A DNA stretch of 64,000 nucleotides from Flavobacterium sp. ASV13 (GCF_000745775.1 NZ_JQJY01000003.1:124001-188000); one strand, 5' to 3'. Positions 8,003-15,889 are shown, numbered from the stretch's first letter. The notes: generated from the letters alone by a model not told the origin. Translations and numbers: made by a program.

Positions 8003-9433
8003 ATGGAACTAACAAGATTAATAGTAAAAGGAGGCGTTATTTCTCCAGGAGAACTTAGAGAAGTTGTAAACATCGCTTTGGAAGAAGGTCTGGATTCCAT
8101 TTCATTTGGTTCAAGACAGGATATTATTTTTCCGCAAGGTTTTAAATCTTTAGACAAAACCACTTTAGGAAAACATCATTTTGTTTATCCTGATCAAAAA
8201 AGTGGCAATAATATTGTTTCTTCATACGTTTCGACTGATATTTTCAGAAATACCAACTGGCTTACCGGAAACCGTTTTTTGTATGTTTTGGAAGAATTTA
8301 AAGAACAGCCAAAACTCAAAGTCAACTTAACCGATCCGAAACAGCAATTAGTTCCTTTGTTTACAGGACATTTAAACTTTATTGCTTCAGAACACGAAGA
8401 TTATTGGTACTTATATATTCGTCTTCCAAAATGGGAAAAAATGGAAGTCTATCCAGTTCTGATTTACAGTTGGGATTTAGCTAAGATTTATTACGAAATC
8501 GAAAAAATATCCGAAGAAGATTCTATTGATATTGAAATGCTTTTCACCTTAGTGAGCGAAGCTTTGGACACCAATAACAGAACAATCGACAAACCGCTGA
8601 ATATTCCTTTTTACCCATTTCCGTATTACGAAGGAATGAACCGGATGGGAATCGATCAATATTGGTTAGGCTTGTATTGGCGAAATAATTTATACGATTT
8701 AGATTTTCTAAAAGAAATGTGCGATTTGTGTTTTGAATGCAAAATCGGGAAAATCTGTATCACGCCTTGGAAATCATTTATTGTCAAAGGAATTCCGAAA
8801 GACCGAAAATTGGAATGGGAAAAATTCTTAGGAAAACGCGGCATCAACGTTCGCCATTCTTTATTAGAATTGAATTGGCATTTGCCCGTTGCAATGGAAT
8901 GGGCTTTGAACCTGAAAACTTTTTTGGTTCGAACATTGGATCAATTTGACATCAGTACATACGGATTAAATTTCGGAATTTCTGAATACAACCGCGACGG
9001 ACATTATTTCACTTCGATTGTTATCGAAAAAAATGAACTTCCGCAAGCTTTAGAATCCATTAAAATCAGAGATACTTATAATGTTTTGTTCGCCCGCAAT
9101 TTCGACCCAAATACACGCGAATATATTGTGCACTCGCAAGATATTGACAAACTCGAATTACCAACAATTTTAATTGAATTAAGCCGAAAATATTTCGACG
9201 AACTTGGAAATTCAACATCAGAAACAACTGAAAATCCTCAGAAAAAAGAAAAACCACAATTGGATATCTACCAATGCCAGGAATGTTTAACCCTCTATAA
9301 TCCGGAATACGGAGATGAAAGCCAGGGAATTCCGAAAGGCATTTTATTTACCGATTTATCAGATACCTATTGCTGTTCCTTATGCGAAGCCCCAAAAAGT
9401 AATTTCAGAATTTTGGAATTAGTAAAAAACTAA
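8003..9433 (+). CDS. Nitrite/sulfite reductase-like protein with C-terminal rubredoxin
   Basis: A 476-residue protein. Residues 1-45 match the ferredoxin-like half domain of siroheme nitrite/sulfite reductases (GGVISPGELREVVNIALEEG, then SRQDIIFPQG), and later stretches (NTNWLTGNR, ICITPWKSFIVKGI) also fit that fold. The usual siroheme-[4Fe-4S] cysteine pattern (CxxxxxC and CxxxC) is not visible; the only middle cluster is C240, C243, C246, C252. Residues about 424-476 are a rubredoxin (CQEC and CSLC with the GIPKGILFTDL core). I infer an electron carrier or accessory protein for the adjacent nitrate reductase rather than a standard nitrite reductase. The start at 8003 is preferred over the TTG at 7985, which lies in a repeat. 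Confidence 0.75.
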   Translation: MELTRLIVKGGVISPGELREVVNIALEEGLDSISFGSRQDIIFPQGFKSLDKTTLGKHHFVYPDQKSGNNIVSSYVSTDIFRNTNWLTGNRFLYVLEEFKEQPKLKVNLTDPKQQLVPLFTGHLNFIASEHEDYWYLYIRLPKWEKMEVYPVLIYSWDLAKIYYEIEKISEEDSIDIEMLFTLVSEALDTNNRTIDKPLNIPFYPFPYYEGMNRMGIDQYWLGLYWRNNLYDLDFLKEMCDLCFECKIGKICITPWKSFIVKGIPKDRKLEWEKFLGKRGINVRHSLLELNWHLPVAMEWALNLKTFLVRTLDQFDISTYGLNFGISEYNRDGHYFTSIVIEKNELPQALESIKIRDTYNVLFARNFDPNTREYIVHSQDIDKLELPTILIELSRKYFDELGNSTSETTENPQKKEKPQLDIYQCQECLTLYNPEYGDESQGIPKGILFTDLSDTYCCSLCEAPKSNFRILELVKN

Positions 9434-9456
9434 TCAGGGAAACAGAATATTTATTA

Positions 9457-9540
9457 GGAGCTAATCCCGCTGTCCGCTATATCTTTTGTCCGCCGCGGCG
9501 CGACAAAAGGATGCCGCTCCCATCGGGGCTAGGGCACTCG
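9457..9540. repeat. GC-rich dispersed palindrome
   Basis: A GC-rich island in an AT-rich gap: TTTTGTC (9484-9490) and GACAAAA form the inner hairpin around CGCCGCGGCGC, and outer pieces (AGCTAATCCCG, then CGGGGCTAG) also pair. No coding frame is visible. The rest of the gap to 9790 is AT-rich with no gene. Confidence 0.6.
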
Positions 9541-9794
9541 TTTTCAAAAGAAATAATTGCTAAAAAAGCTTTATTTATAAGGCATTTTCTTCTATTTTTT
9601 CATGTAGAATTGTTAAGAGATTTCGCTTTAAAATTTCGGACAAAAAACTAATTATTTAATATTCAGTCATTTAAATATGGAATTTATAGAAAAGCTTAAC
9701 ATTGAGATGCTTGTTTTATAATTATCTTTACTTAACTGAAACTTAACAATTTAGTTACATTGTTATTAACATACTCATCTAAAAGTACATTTAT

Positions 9795-10454
9795 ATGGAA
9801 AACAAAACCGAAGAAACGACTCCTGAGAAAATCGATTCTCCAGCAGTAGAAACCCCAAAACCAGCTACAGAAAATACTGCAAGCACGCCACCAGCAAAAG
9901 CACCAGTACGTAAGACTGCACCAGCTAGAACCGCTGCTACAAAACCTGCAGCTCCAAAAACAACAGCTGCGAAACCAGCTGCAGCTAAAGCTCCTGCCGC
10001 AACTGTAACAAAAACCGCAACAACTTCGACTGCAAAAACACCTGCAAAAGCCGTTATAAAAACCGCTGCAGCAATTTCTCCAAAACCTGCGGCAAGAAGA
10101 GCTCCAGCAAAAAAAGTATTAACTCCAGCTGCAAAGCCAGAGGAAAAAGCAGCAGTTACTGAATCAACAGAAGAAAATACTAACCCAGCAGTTAAAACTG
10201 AAAAAGACAAAGCTGCTAAAAAAGCCAAAAAAGTGAAAGATAAAGAAAAGGAAAAAGCGAAAAAGAAAGCAGCAAAGCTAAAAGAAAAAGCAAAAAAAGA
10301 TAAAAAGAAAGAAAAAGCGAAGAAAGCAAAACAAAAAGCAGCCGCTAAGAAAAAAGAAAAAGCTAAAAAAGCGAAAGAAAAAGCAAAAGCTAAAAAAATT
10401 GCTAAAAAGAAAGCCAAAGCTCAAAAAAAGGCAAAAGCTAAAAAGAAAAAATAA
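9795..10454 (+). CDS. Histone H1-like Lys/Ala-rich basic protein
   Basis: A 219-residue low-complexity protein. Residues 1-30 are acidic/Thr-Pro rich, residues about 30-130 are Ala-Pro-Lys repeats (KPAAPKTTAAKPAAAKAP), and from about 135 to the end it is almost only Lys, Ala and Glu (KKAKEKAKAKK). This resembles bacterial histone H1-like/Hc1 proteins that bind and compact DNA, or possibly RNA. Composition rather than a domain supports the call. The long antisense frame over the same bases is a by-product of the repeated codons. It has its own terminator and is not obviously linked to nitrate metabolism. Confidence 0.75.
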   Translation: MENKTEETTPEKIDSPAVETPKPATENTASTPPAKAPVRKTAPARTAATKPAAPKTTAAKPAAAKAPAATVTKTATTSTAKTPAKAVIKTAAAISPKPAARRAPAKKVLTPAAKPEEKAAVTESTEENTNPAVKTEKDKAAKKAKKVKDKEKEKAKKKAAKLKEKAKKDKKKEKAKKAKQKAAAKKKEKAKKAKEKAKAKKIAKKKAKAQKKAKAKKKK

Positions 10455-10462
10455 TATTTAAT

Positions 10463-10498
10463 AAAGGTTTGACTTTAAAAAAGTTGAACCTTTTTTTT
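10463..10498 (+). terminator. Rho-independent terminator
   Basis: AAAGGTTTGACTT pairs with AAGTTGAACCTTT (with small mismatches) and is followed by eight T, 9 nt after the histone-like stop codon. Confidence 0.8.
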
Positions 10499-10514
10499 CA
10501 TTTATCCGAGTTGT

Positions 10515-10620
10515 TTTGTCATTCCGAGGAACGAGGAATCTCCGCAAGTAGTTCGACAAAGATTGGCGCCTTAAGCAACGGAGTTACTTGCGGAGATTCC
10601 TCGTTCCTCGGAATGACAAA
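10515..10620. repeat. Long perfect palindrome, TTTGTCATTCCGAGGAACGA family (copy 1)
   Basis: Perfect 36-bp inverted arms (10515-10550 and 10585-10620) surround a 34-nt centre containing GTTCGACAAAGATTGGCG. A second member with a diverged inner arm lies at 41535-41665 and shares the outer arm and the ATTCGACAAAGA-TGGCG centre. Confidence 0.85.
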
Positions 10621-10656
10621 CTATGCGGTTAAGACTTCGACTTCACTCAGCCTCAC

Positions 10657-10684
10657 AATTAACAATTAATAATTAACAATTAAT
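10657..10684. repeat. Tandem 14-nt repeat, two units
   Basis: AATTAACAATTAAT occurs twice in direct succession (10657-10670 and 10671-10684), just before the stop codon end of moaA. It follows CTTCGACTTCACTCAGCC, which may be a fragment of another dispersed repeat. Confidence 0.8.
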
Positions 10685-10686
10685 TT

Positions 10687-11694
10687 TCACCCCCCAATCG
10701 CAATCATACTACGATTATCAAAATGCTTGGCAGGATCATCCATTTCATCAATTGTAACCATTCCGGCGCGAACTTTCTTTTTATTTTGAATAGATGCTGA
10801 AATCAATTCAGTGATTGATTCTCCATTTCTAAAAGCAGTTAGTAAATCGGTTTCAGAATTTGAGAAAAGACAGTTTTTTATTTTTCCATCGGCCGTTAAG
10901 CGGATGCGGTTGCAACTATCACAAAACGGATTTGTAATCGAACTTATAATTCCAAAATCGCCTTGAAAACCTTTAATTTTATAATTTCTTGAAGTGAAGT
11001 TTTTTTCGTCTTCTAACTTTTCAATTTCATCTTCTGAAAATTGTGTTTCAACTAAAGATAAAATCTCTTTCTGCGAAACCATTTTACTTCTATCCCACTC
11101 ATTTCCGGCAAACGGCATAAATTCAATGAAACGTACCGAAATTGGCAAGAACTGTGTCAGTTTTACAAAATCAACAATTTCGTTATCATTGAAACCTTTC
11201 ATCAAAACTACATTCACTTTTACCTGAAAATCATTATTCAAAAGCAAATGCAAATTATCAACAACTTTCTCAAATTGATTTCTAAGCGTTACAGAATGAA
11301 ATTTTGACGAAACCAAAGTATCTAAACTCAAATTGATTTTTTTGACATTAAACTGTTTTAAAACATCTATATGACGATCAATTAAAATCCCGTTTGTTGT
11401 TATGGAAAGTGAGACATTTAAATCATATAATTTCGAAACAATTTCAGGAAAATCTTTTCTTAGTAAAGGTTCTCCGCCTGTCAATCTTATTTTGTCAACA
11501 CCATTTTTTACGAAAGTCTGGGCAATGGCAAAAATCTCCTCAGCCGTCATTAAACTGGCTTTTGGAGAAAGTGCAATTCCATCCGCCGGCATACAATACG
11601 TACAACGCAGATTGCATTTTTCCAGCAACGAAATGCGTAGATAATTATGTCTGCGCCCAAAACCGTCCGTCAAAATTGTGTTAGAGGCTGTCAT
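10687..11694 (-). CDS. moaA: GTP 3',8-cyclase MoaA
   Basis: This 335-residue radical SAM enzyme carries out the first step of molybdenum cofactor synthesis, turning GTP into the 8,3'-cyclised intermediate. The radical SAM cluster motif is CNLRCTYC (about residues 27-34), followed by the SAM-binding TGGEPLLR. The C-terminal second cluster is CDSCNRIRLTADGKIKNC, and the chain ends in the conserved Gly-Gly. Its start overlaps the 3' end of the moaC-moaB fusion gene by 14 nt, so the two are translationally coupled in a leftward operon. It supplies cofactor for the two nitrate reductase-type enzymes in the window. Confidence 0.95.
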   Translation of the reverse strand: MTASNTILTDGFGRRHNYLRISLLEKCNLRCTYCMPADGIALSPKASLMTAEEIFAIAQTFVKNGVDKIRLTGGEPLLRKDFPEIVSKLYDLNVSLSITTNGILIDRHIDVLKQFNVKKINLSLDTLVSSKFHSVTLRNQFEKVVDNLHLLLNNDFQVKVNVVLMKGFNDNEIVDFVKLTQFLPISVRFIEFMPFAGNEWDRSKMVSQKEILSLVETQFSEDEIEKLEDEKNFTSRNYKIKGFQGDFGIISSITNPFCDSCNRIRLTADGKIKNCLFSNSETDLLTAFRNGESITELISASIQNKKKVRAGMVTIDEMDDPAKHFDNRSMIAIGG

Positions 11695-12595
11695 GGTTTT
11701 TACCTTTTAAAATATGAAAAACGTGCATTACATGCGGAAAAACAGCGTCCATAGATTCTCTTACCCCGTTTGTTGAACCCGGCAAAGCCAAAACCAGACT
11801 TTTTCCTAAAGTTCCTGCAACACTTCTAGAAAGCATCGCATACGGCATTCTTTGTTGACCGTAACTACGAATAGCTTCTTCAATTCCTGGAATTCGGCTT
11901 TCTAATAATGGTTCTAAAGCTTCTGGTGTAACATCTCTTGGCGATAATCCAGTTCCACCTGTAAAAATCACCAACTGATTTTCTTTAGCGAAAGCTTTTG
12001 TTTTTTCCTGAATAATATCCAATTCATCTGGAATGATTTCGTAATGAGAAGTTTCAACTCCGTACGAATCAAGTTTTTCTACAATTGTTTTACCGGAACG
12101 ATCTTCTTTATCTCCTGCAAAAATGGAATCGGAACAAACAAAAACGGCTGCTTTGATTACATTCGGGAATTTATTTTTGAAAGACGATTTTCCGCCTTCT
12201 TTATTGATTAATTTGATTGTTGAAATTTCGATTCCCTTATCAATTGGTTTCAGCATATCGTACATGGTCAATGCAACAATTGACGCACCGTGCATCGCTT
12301 CAACCTCAACTCCGGTTTTATAAACAGTTTTTACTTTGAAAATAATATGAATTTCTAAACCTTCTATAATATACTCAACAGCAGTAAATTCAATTGGAAG
12401 CGGATGACAATCCGGAATAGATAAATGCGTGTTTTTTACCGCAAATAATCCTGCTGTTTTTGCCATTTCAAACACGTTTCCTTTTGGCACTAAATTATTG
12501 ACAACAGCATCAATTGTTTCTTGTTTACTTACTTTTACAATTGCAGTTGCGGTTGCGACTCTTAAAGTGCTTATTTTATGCGTAATATCTACCAT
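11681..12595 (-). CDS. MoaC-MoaB/MogA fusion protein
   Basis: A 304-residue fusion. Residues 1 to about 142 are cyclic pyranopterin monophosphate synthase MoaC (KGNVFEMAKTAGLFAVKNT, DCHPLP, EVEAMHG, DMLKPID, KEGGKSS), with the catalytic Asp/Lys pair kept. From about residue 145 follows a MoaB/MogA domain (VCSDSIFAGDKEDRSG, FTGGTGLSPRDVTPEAL, LPGSTNGVRE) of the type that adenylates molybdopterin. The fusion joins an early and a late step of the pathway. It lies 9 nt downstream of moaE and overlaps moaA. Confidence 0.92.
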   Translation of the reverse strand: MVDITHKISTLRVATATAIVKVSKQETIDAVVNNLVPKGNVFEMAKTAGLFAVKNTHLSIPDCHPLPIEFTAVEYIIEGLEIHIIFKVKTVYKTGVEVEAMHGASIVALTMYDMLKPIDKGIEISTIKLINKEGGKSSFKNKFPNVIKAAVFVCSDSIFAGDKEDRSGKTIVEKLDSYGVETSHYEIIPDELDIIQEKTKAFAKENQLVIFTGGTGLSPRDVTPEALEPLLESRIPGIEEAIRSYGQQRMPYAMLSRSVAGTLGKSLVLALPGSTNGVRESMDAVFPHVMHVFHILKGKNHDSL

Positions 12596-12604
12596 TTTTA
12601 TTTC

Positions 12605-13036
12605 TTAGGTATTTTGTTTCCAAGTGAATGTATCGTTTTCAAACATTTCTTTGCCAAAAATTGGTACATCAGTTTTAATCCAGTTTACGATGGCTTCTGT
12701 TGCTTCATAAACTTGTTTGCGTCGCGTTGCCGAAACAAAAACAAACAAACAGATTTCGCCCGCTTTTACAACACCTAAACTGTGGTAAATGTGCATGCAG
12801 GTTAAATCGAATTTGGCAAATGCTTTTTCACGAATTGCATACAGCGCTTCATTTGCCATATCGGTGTAAGCAGAATAATCAATCGCAACGACTGTATTAT
12901 CATGAATAACATCGGCACGAACTTGTCCTAAAAAAATATTGTGCGCACCAATTGTGTGTTTCGATTGGTGTTTCGCAATCGACTCGGCTATAAATTCAGG
13001 AGCAATTGGCCCTTCTACAAATACATTTTTACTCAT
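12605..13036 (-). CDS. moaE: Molybdopterin synthase large subunit MoaE
   Basis: A 143-residue MoaE: with MoaD it adds two sulfurs to cyclic pyranopterin monophosphate to make molybdopterin. Motifs seen are GAHNIFLGQVR, the Tyr/Met/Ala segment IDYSAYTDMANEAL, HIYHSLGVVKAGE and FVSATRRKQVYEATEAIVNWIKTDVPIFGKE with the catalytic Lys. The start MSKNVFVEGPI at 13036 is chosen; a longer frame to 13069 begins in AT-rich repeat sequence. Confidence 0.93.
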   Translation of the reverse strand: MSKNVFVEGPIAPEFIAESIAKHQSKHTIGAHNIFLGQVRADVIHDNTVVAIDYSAYTDMANEALYAIREKAFAKFDLTCMHIYHSLGVVKAGEICLFVFVSATRRKQVYEATEAIVNWIKTDVPIFGKEMFENDTFTWKQNT

Positions 13037-13056
13037 TATATTTATTTTTTTTTTTC

Positions 13057-13191
13057 GCCACGAATTCACGAATTAATCCAATACTTTACGAATAGATTTT
13101 AAAAAATAAATTCGTGAAATTTAGATTACACAAATTATTACGTGATAATTCGTGAATTGCTTCGCCCGTTCGCTATCGCTCGGGTCGTGGC
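13057..13191. repeat. Palindrome, GCCACGAATTCACGAATTA family, right arm interrupted
   Basis: The left arm is 13057-13075. The matching right arm starts at 13146 (TAATTCGTGAATT) and ends at 13191 (CGTGGC), but 27 nt (13159-13185) are inserted between these two parts. The uninterrupted form of the same palindrome is present at 44736-44794. The element touches the stop codon of moeB. Confidence 0.85.
13159..13185 (-). other. 27-nt micro-insert (copy 1)
   Basis: This 27-nt GC-rich stretch interrupts the right arm of the palindrome at 13057-13191. On the minus strand it begins ACCCGAGCGATAGC and ends GGGCGAAGC. The same 27 nt, with one mismatch, interrupts an unrelated palindrome at 41556-41582. 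A variant with a different core lies at 15890-15921. Confidence 0.8.
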
Positions 13192-14258
13192 TATATCTTT
13201 TCTTCTTTCAATATATTCTTCATTGCCAAAGCTCCGCCTGCAATGCTTTTTGCATTTTTAAATTGATGATTTTGAAGCAATTCAACAGCCATTTTACTTC
13301 TAATTCCAGATTGGCAGAAAATATAAATTATTTTGTTTTTATCCAATTTTTCAATTTCACTTTCTAAATGCATTAACGGAATCTGGATTTGATTTTTTAA
13401 ACTGATTTTTGGCAATTCGTCTTCATTTCTAACGTCTAAAAATAAAACGTTATCATCATCTATTTCTTCTAAAACGGATTCAAAACTTATTTCTTCAATT
13501 TCAGCTTTATTGTATTTTTCTTCGAATGATTCTCTGCTTATGTTTTGAACATCACTCTTATCGAAATCATATTTCTGCTGTTCGTTGTTCAAAATATTGT
13601 AAACCAATATTTTTCCGCTTAAAACATTTCCAATTCCAAGAATCATTTTTATGACTTCATTCGCTTGGAACAGACCGATAATTCCAACCGAAATTCCGAT
13701 TACGCCTGCATCTTCACAATTTAAAGCATTCGAATTTTCATCTGGATACAAACACCTGTATGTTGGCCCGTTTTGATAATTGAATACCGAAACTTGTCCT
13801 TGAAATCTAAAAATAGATCCGTAAACCATTGGTTTATTAGTTACCAGGCAAGCATCATTTATTAAATATTTAATCGAAATATTATCTGTTGCATCGACTA
13901 TAATATCATATTTTTCAAATAATGAAATGGCATTTTTTCCAGATAATTTCTCAGAAAAAGCATTAACTTTTATTTCCGGATTTAATTCTGAAATCATCAA
14001 TTTAGCTTCTTCAGCTTTAGATTTTCCAACAGCCGAAGTTTTGTAAATAACCTGGCGATGGAGATTCGAAACGTCAATTATATCATCATCAACAATTCCG
14101 ATTTTACCAACTCCCGCGCCAGCCAAATAAGGCAAGATTGCGGCACCCAGACCACCTGCACCAATCACCAAAACTTTCGATTTTGATAATTTTTGCTGGC
14201 CTTCCTCTCCTATTTCTGGAAGAATTGTTTGTCGGTTGTATCTCGCTGATTCTTTCAT
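13191..14258 (-). CDS. moeB: MoeB/ThiF-type adenylyltransferase with C-terminal rhodanese
   Basis: A 355-residue protein that activates the C-terminus of MoaD by adenylation. The ThiF fold is shown by RYNRQTILPEIGEEGQQKL, the nucleotide loop GAGGLGAAILPYLAGAGVG and DATDN; the conserved NCEDAGVIG Cys is present. The zinc-binding CxxC pairs of E. coli MoeB are not kept (TYRC instead of CYRC, and no second pair). From about residue 255 a rhodanese domain follows with an intact active loop FCQSGIRS, which could provide sulfur to the MoaD thiocarboxylate. It lies 9 nt after moaD. Confidence 0.88.
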   Translation of the reverse strand: MKESARYNRQTILPEIGEEGQQKLSKSKVLVIGAGGLGAAILPYLAGAGVGKIGIVDDDIIDVSNLHRQVIYKTSAVGKSKAEEAKLMISELNPEIKVNAFSEKLSGKNAISLFEKYDIIVDATDNISIKYLINDACLVTNKPMVYGSIFRFQGQVSVFNYQNGPTYRCLYPDENSNALNCEDAGVIGISVGIIGLFQANEVIKMILGIGNVLSGKILVYNILNNEQQKYDFDKSDVQNISRESFEEKYNKAEIEEISFESVLEEIDDDNVLFLDVRNEDELPKISLKNQIQIPLMHLESEIEKLDKNKIIYIFCQSGIRSKMAVELLQNHQFKNAKSIAGGALAMKNILKEEKI

Positions 14259-14267
14259 GATTTTTAA

Positions 14268-14507
14268 TTATCCTCCTGCAAATGGAGGTAACAAAGCTAC
14301 AACATCACTTGTTTGCAAAGTGTAATTTGAAGCTTTTGAAACTATTTTTTGATTTACTGCAACGGTGAAAGTCAGTGATTCGAAATCATATTTTCCGTTT
14401 AAATCCTGCAACAATTTTTGCAATGACAATTCTTCTGAAAAAGATAATTTTTCGAATTCACATTTTGTTTTTTCAGCAACAGCTCCAAAATATTTAACCT
14501 CGATCAT
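14268..14507 (-). CDS. moaD: Molybdopterin synthase sulfur carrier MoaD
   Basis: A 79-residue ubiquitin-fold protein ending in the required Gly-Gly (LLPPFAGG). The terminal Gly becomes a thiocarboxylate after adenylation by MoeB and donates sulfur within molybdopterin synthase. The N-terminal strand MIEVKYFGAVAEKT fits MoaD. It sits between the SUMT gene (2 nt away) and moeB (9 nt away), so the three are almost surely cotranscribed. Confidence 0.93.
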   Translation of the reverse strand: MIEVKYFGAVAEKTKCEFEKLSFSEELSLQKLLQDLNGKYDFESLTFTVAVNQKIVSKASNYTLQTSDVVALLPPFAGG

Positions 14508-14509
14508 TT

Positions 14510-15298
14510 TTATAAATTTAAATTTTGAAAAATGAATTCATCATCAAAATGTTCCTGAAAATATTCTGTCAGTTTTGATGTATTTTTCACTACTTCGCCA
14601 ATCACAATAATCGCCGGCGATGAAATATTTTTTTCGGATACCAATTTAGTAATTGTACTTATAGTTCCGATTACTTTTTGCTCAGAATTTTTCGTTCCGT
14701 TTTGAATTATTGCAATAGGAAGATCATCATTTCTGTTTTCCTGATAAATCGAAATGATTTCGTCTAACTTATGCATTCCCATCAAAATAACAACAGTCGC
14801 CGCCGATTTTGCAGCCAAATGAACGTCTTTAGACAATTCGTGATTAGACGTCGTTCCTGTAATTACCCAAAAACTTTCCGCAATTTTACGCTGTGTCAGA
14901 CTAATTCCTGCCGAAGCCGGAACACCCAAAGCAGACGAAATTCCTGGAACAACAGCCGTTTCCAAACCAAATTTTACGGCATAATCAATCTCTTCGCTTC
15001 CTCTTCCAAAAACAAAAGAATCACCGCCTTTTAAACGAACTACATGTCCATGAACATTCGCCATTGAGACTATCAAATCGTTGATCTGATCTTGCGTGTA
15101 AGCATGGCAGCCTAAACGTTTTCCAACAAAAACAATTTCAGCATTTGATGCATATTCTAATAATTCTTCGTTTACCAACGCATCATACAAAACTACATCG
15201 GCGCTTTCTAAAGCTTTAATTGCTTTTAATGTAATCAATTCAACGTCACCCGGACCTGCGCCTACGATCGTCAATTTTGGGGTTTTAAAACTTTGCAT
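14510..15298 (-). CDS. cobA: Uroporphyrinogen-III C-methyltransferase (SUMT)
   Basis: A 262-residue SUMT that methylates uroporphyrinogen III at C2 and C7 with SAM to make precorrin-2, the branch point to siroheme and B12. Signatures seen are IVGAGPGDVELITLKA, DVVLYDALV, VRLKGGDSFVFGRGSEE and VVPGISSALGVPASAGISLTQR. It is the stand-alone methyltransferase without CysG dehydrogenase/chelatase domains. Its place among Moco genes suggests siroheme supply for nitrite reduction, although no classical siroheme nitrite reductase is in the window. Confidence 0.93.
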   Translation of the reverse strand: MQSFKTPKLTIVGAGPGDVELITLKAIKALESADVVLYDALVNEELLEYASNAEIVFVGKRLGCHAYTQDQINDLIVSMANVHGHVVRLKGGDSFVFGRGSEEIDYAVKFGLETAVVPGISSALGVPASAGISLTQRKIAESFWVITGTTSNHELSKDVHLAAKSAATVVILMGMHKLDEIISIYQENRNDDLPIAIIQNGTKNSEQKVIGTISTITKLVSEKNISSPAIIVIGEVVKNTSKLTEYFQEHFDDEFIFQNLNL

Positions 15299-15304
15299 AA
15301 TCTT

Positions 15305-15877
15305 TTAGCTTAAATTGATATTCAGATCATTTAATTCGTCAGCCGAATTAATATTAGTCAGAGGAAAGTTTTCACTTTCTTCAATATTGATGATTTGATG
15401 CGGAATATTAGCAAACAAATTCATCATTTTCAAATCGTCGTTATCAATTGCGCCTTTGATAACAGGCAATATTTTTTTAGAATAAATTCCGATCAACGGA
15501 TGTAATCTGCTTTCTGAAGCAAAAACTGTAATTTCTGCTTCTGTATTATGTTTAGAAATTAATTCCTGTAATAATTCGGTTGAAATCAATGGAATATCGC
15601 AGCTTAAAATCAAATTAAATTCGGTTTCAGAATGAGATAATGCCGTGTAAATTCCGCCTAATGGTCCTTTATCTGCAATTAAATCGGGTATTTTTTCATA
15701 CTCCAAATAATCATATTCTTTTGATGCTGTAATCAGTTTTATATTATTTGTAATAGGCAAAATCGCCTTAATTATATGTTCAATAAATGGTTTTTCCTGA
15801 AACAGTACTAATCCTTTTTCAGACTGCATTCTGGAACTTTTTCCTCCGCAAAGAATAAATACTGTTAGTGTTTCCAT
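15305..15877 (-). CDS. mobA: Molybdenum cofactor guanylyltransferase MobA
   Basis: A 190-residue nucleotidyltransferase that attaches GMP to molybdopterin, giving the MGD form used by DMSO-reductase-family enzymes such as both molybdoenzymes here. The N-terminal GTP-binding loop is LCGGKSSRMQSEKG, followed by the conserved DLIADKGPLGGI and SCDIPL. It is 6 nt upstream of the SUMT gene. Confidence 0.9.
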   Translation of the reverse strand: METLTVFILCGGKSSRMQSEKGLVLFQEKPFIEHIIKAILPITNNIKLITASKEYDYLEYEKIPDLIADKGPLGGIYTALSHSETEFNLILSCDIPLISTELLQELISKHNTEAEITVFASESRLHPLIGIYSKKILPVIKGAIDNDDLKMMNLFANIPHQIINIEESENFPLTNINSADELNDLNINLS

Positions 15878-15889
15878 TGTTTTCTGTTT

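Noticed and set aside
9791..10417. 208-aa open frame on the minus strand, rich in Phe/Ala
   Set aside because: It is the exact antisense of the Lys/Ala histone-like gene; its composition is a by-product of repeated AAA/GCA codons on the other strand.
10515..10620. Possible CRISPR or riboswitch
   Set aside because: Only one pair of inverted arms is present, without regularly spaced direct repeats; a second genomic copy in a different context marks it as a dispersed palindrome.
10469..10669. 66-aa open frame after the histone-like gene
   Set aside because: It starts within a terminator and runs through a long palindrome and tandem repeat; not a gene.
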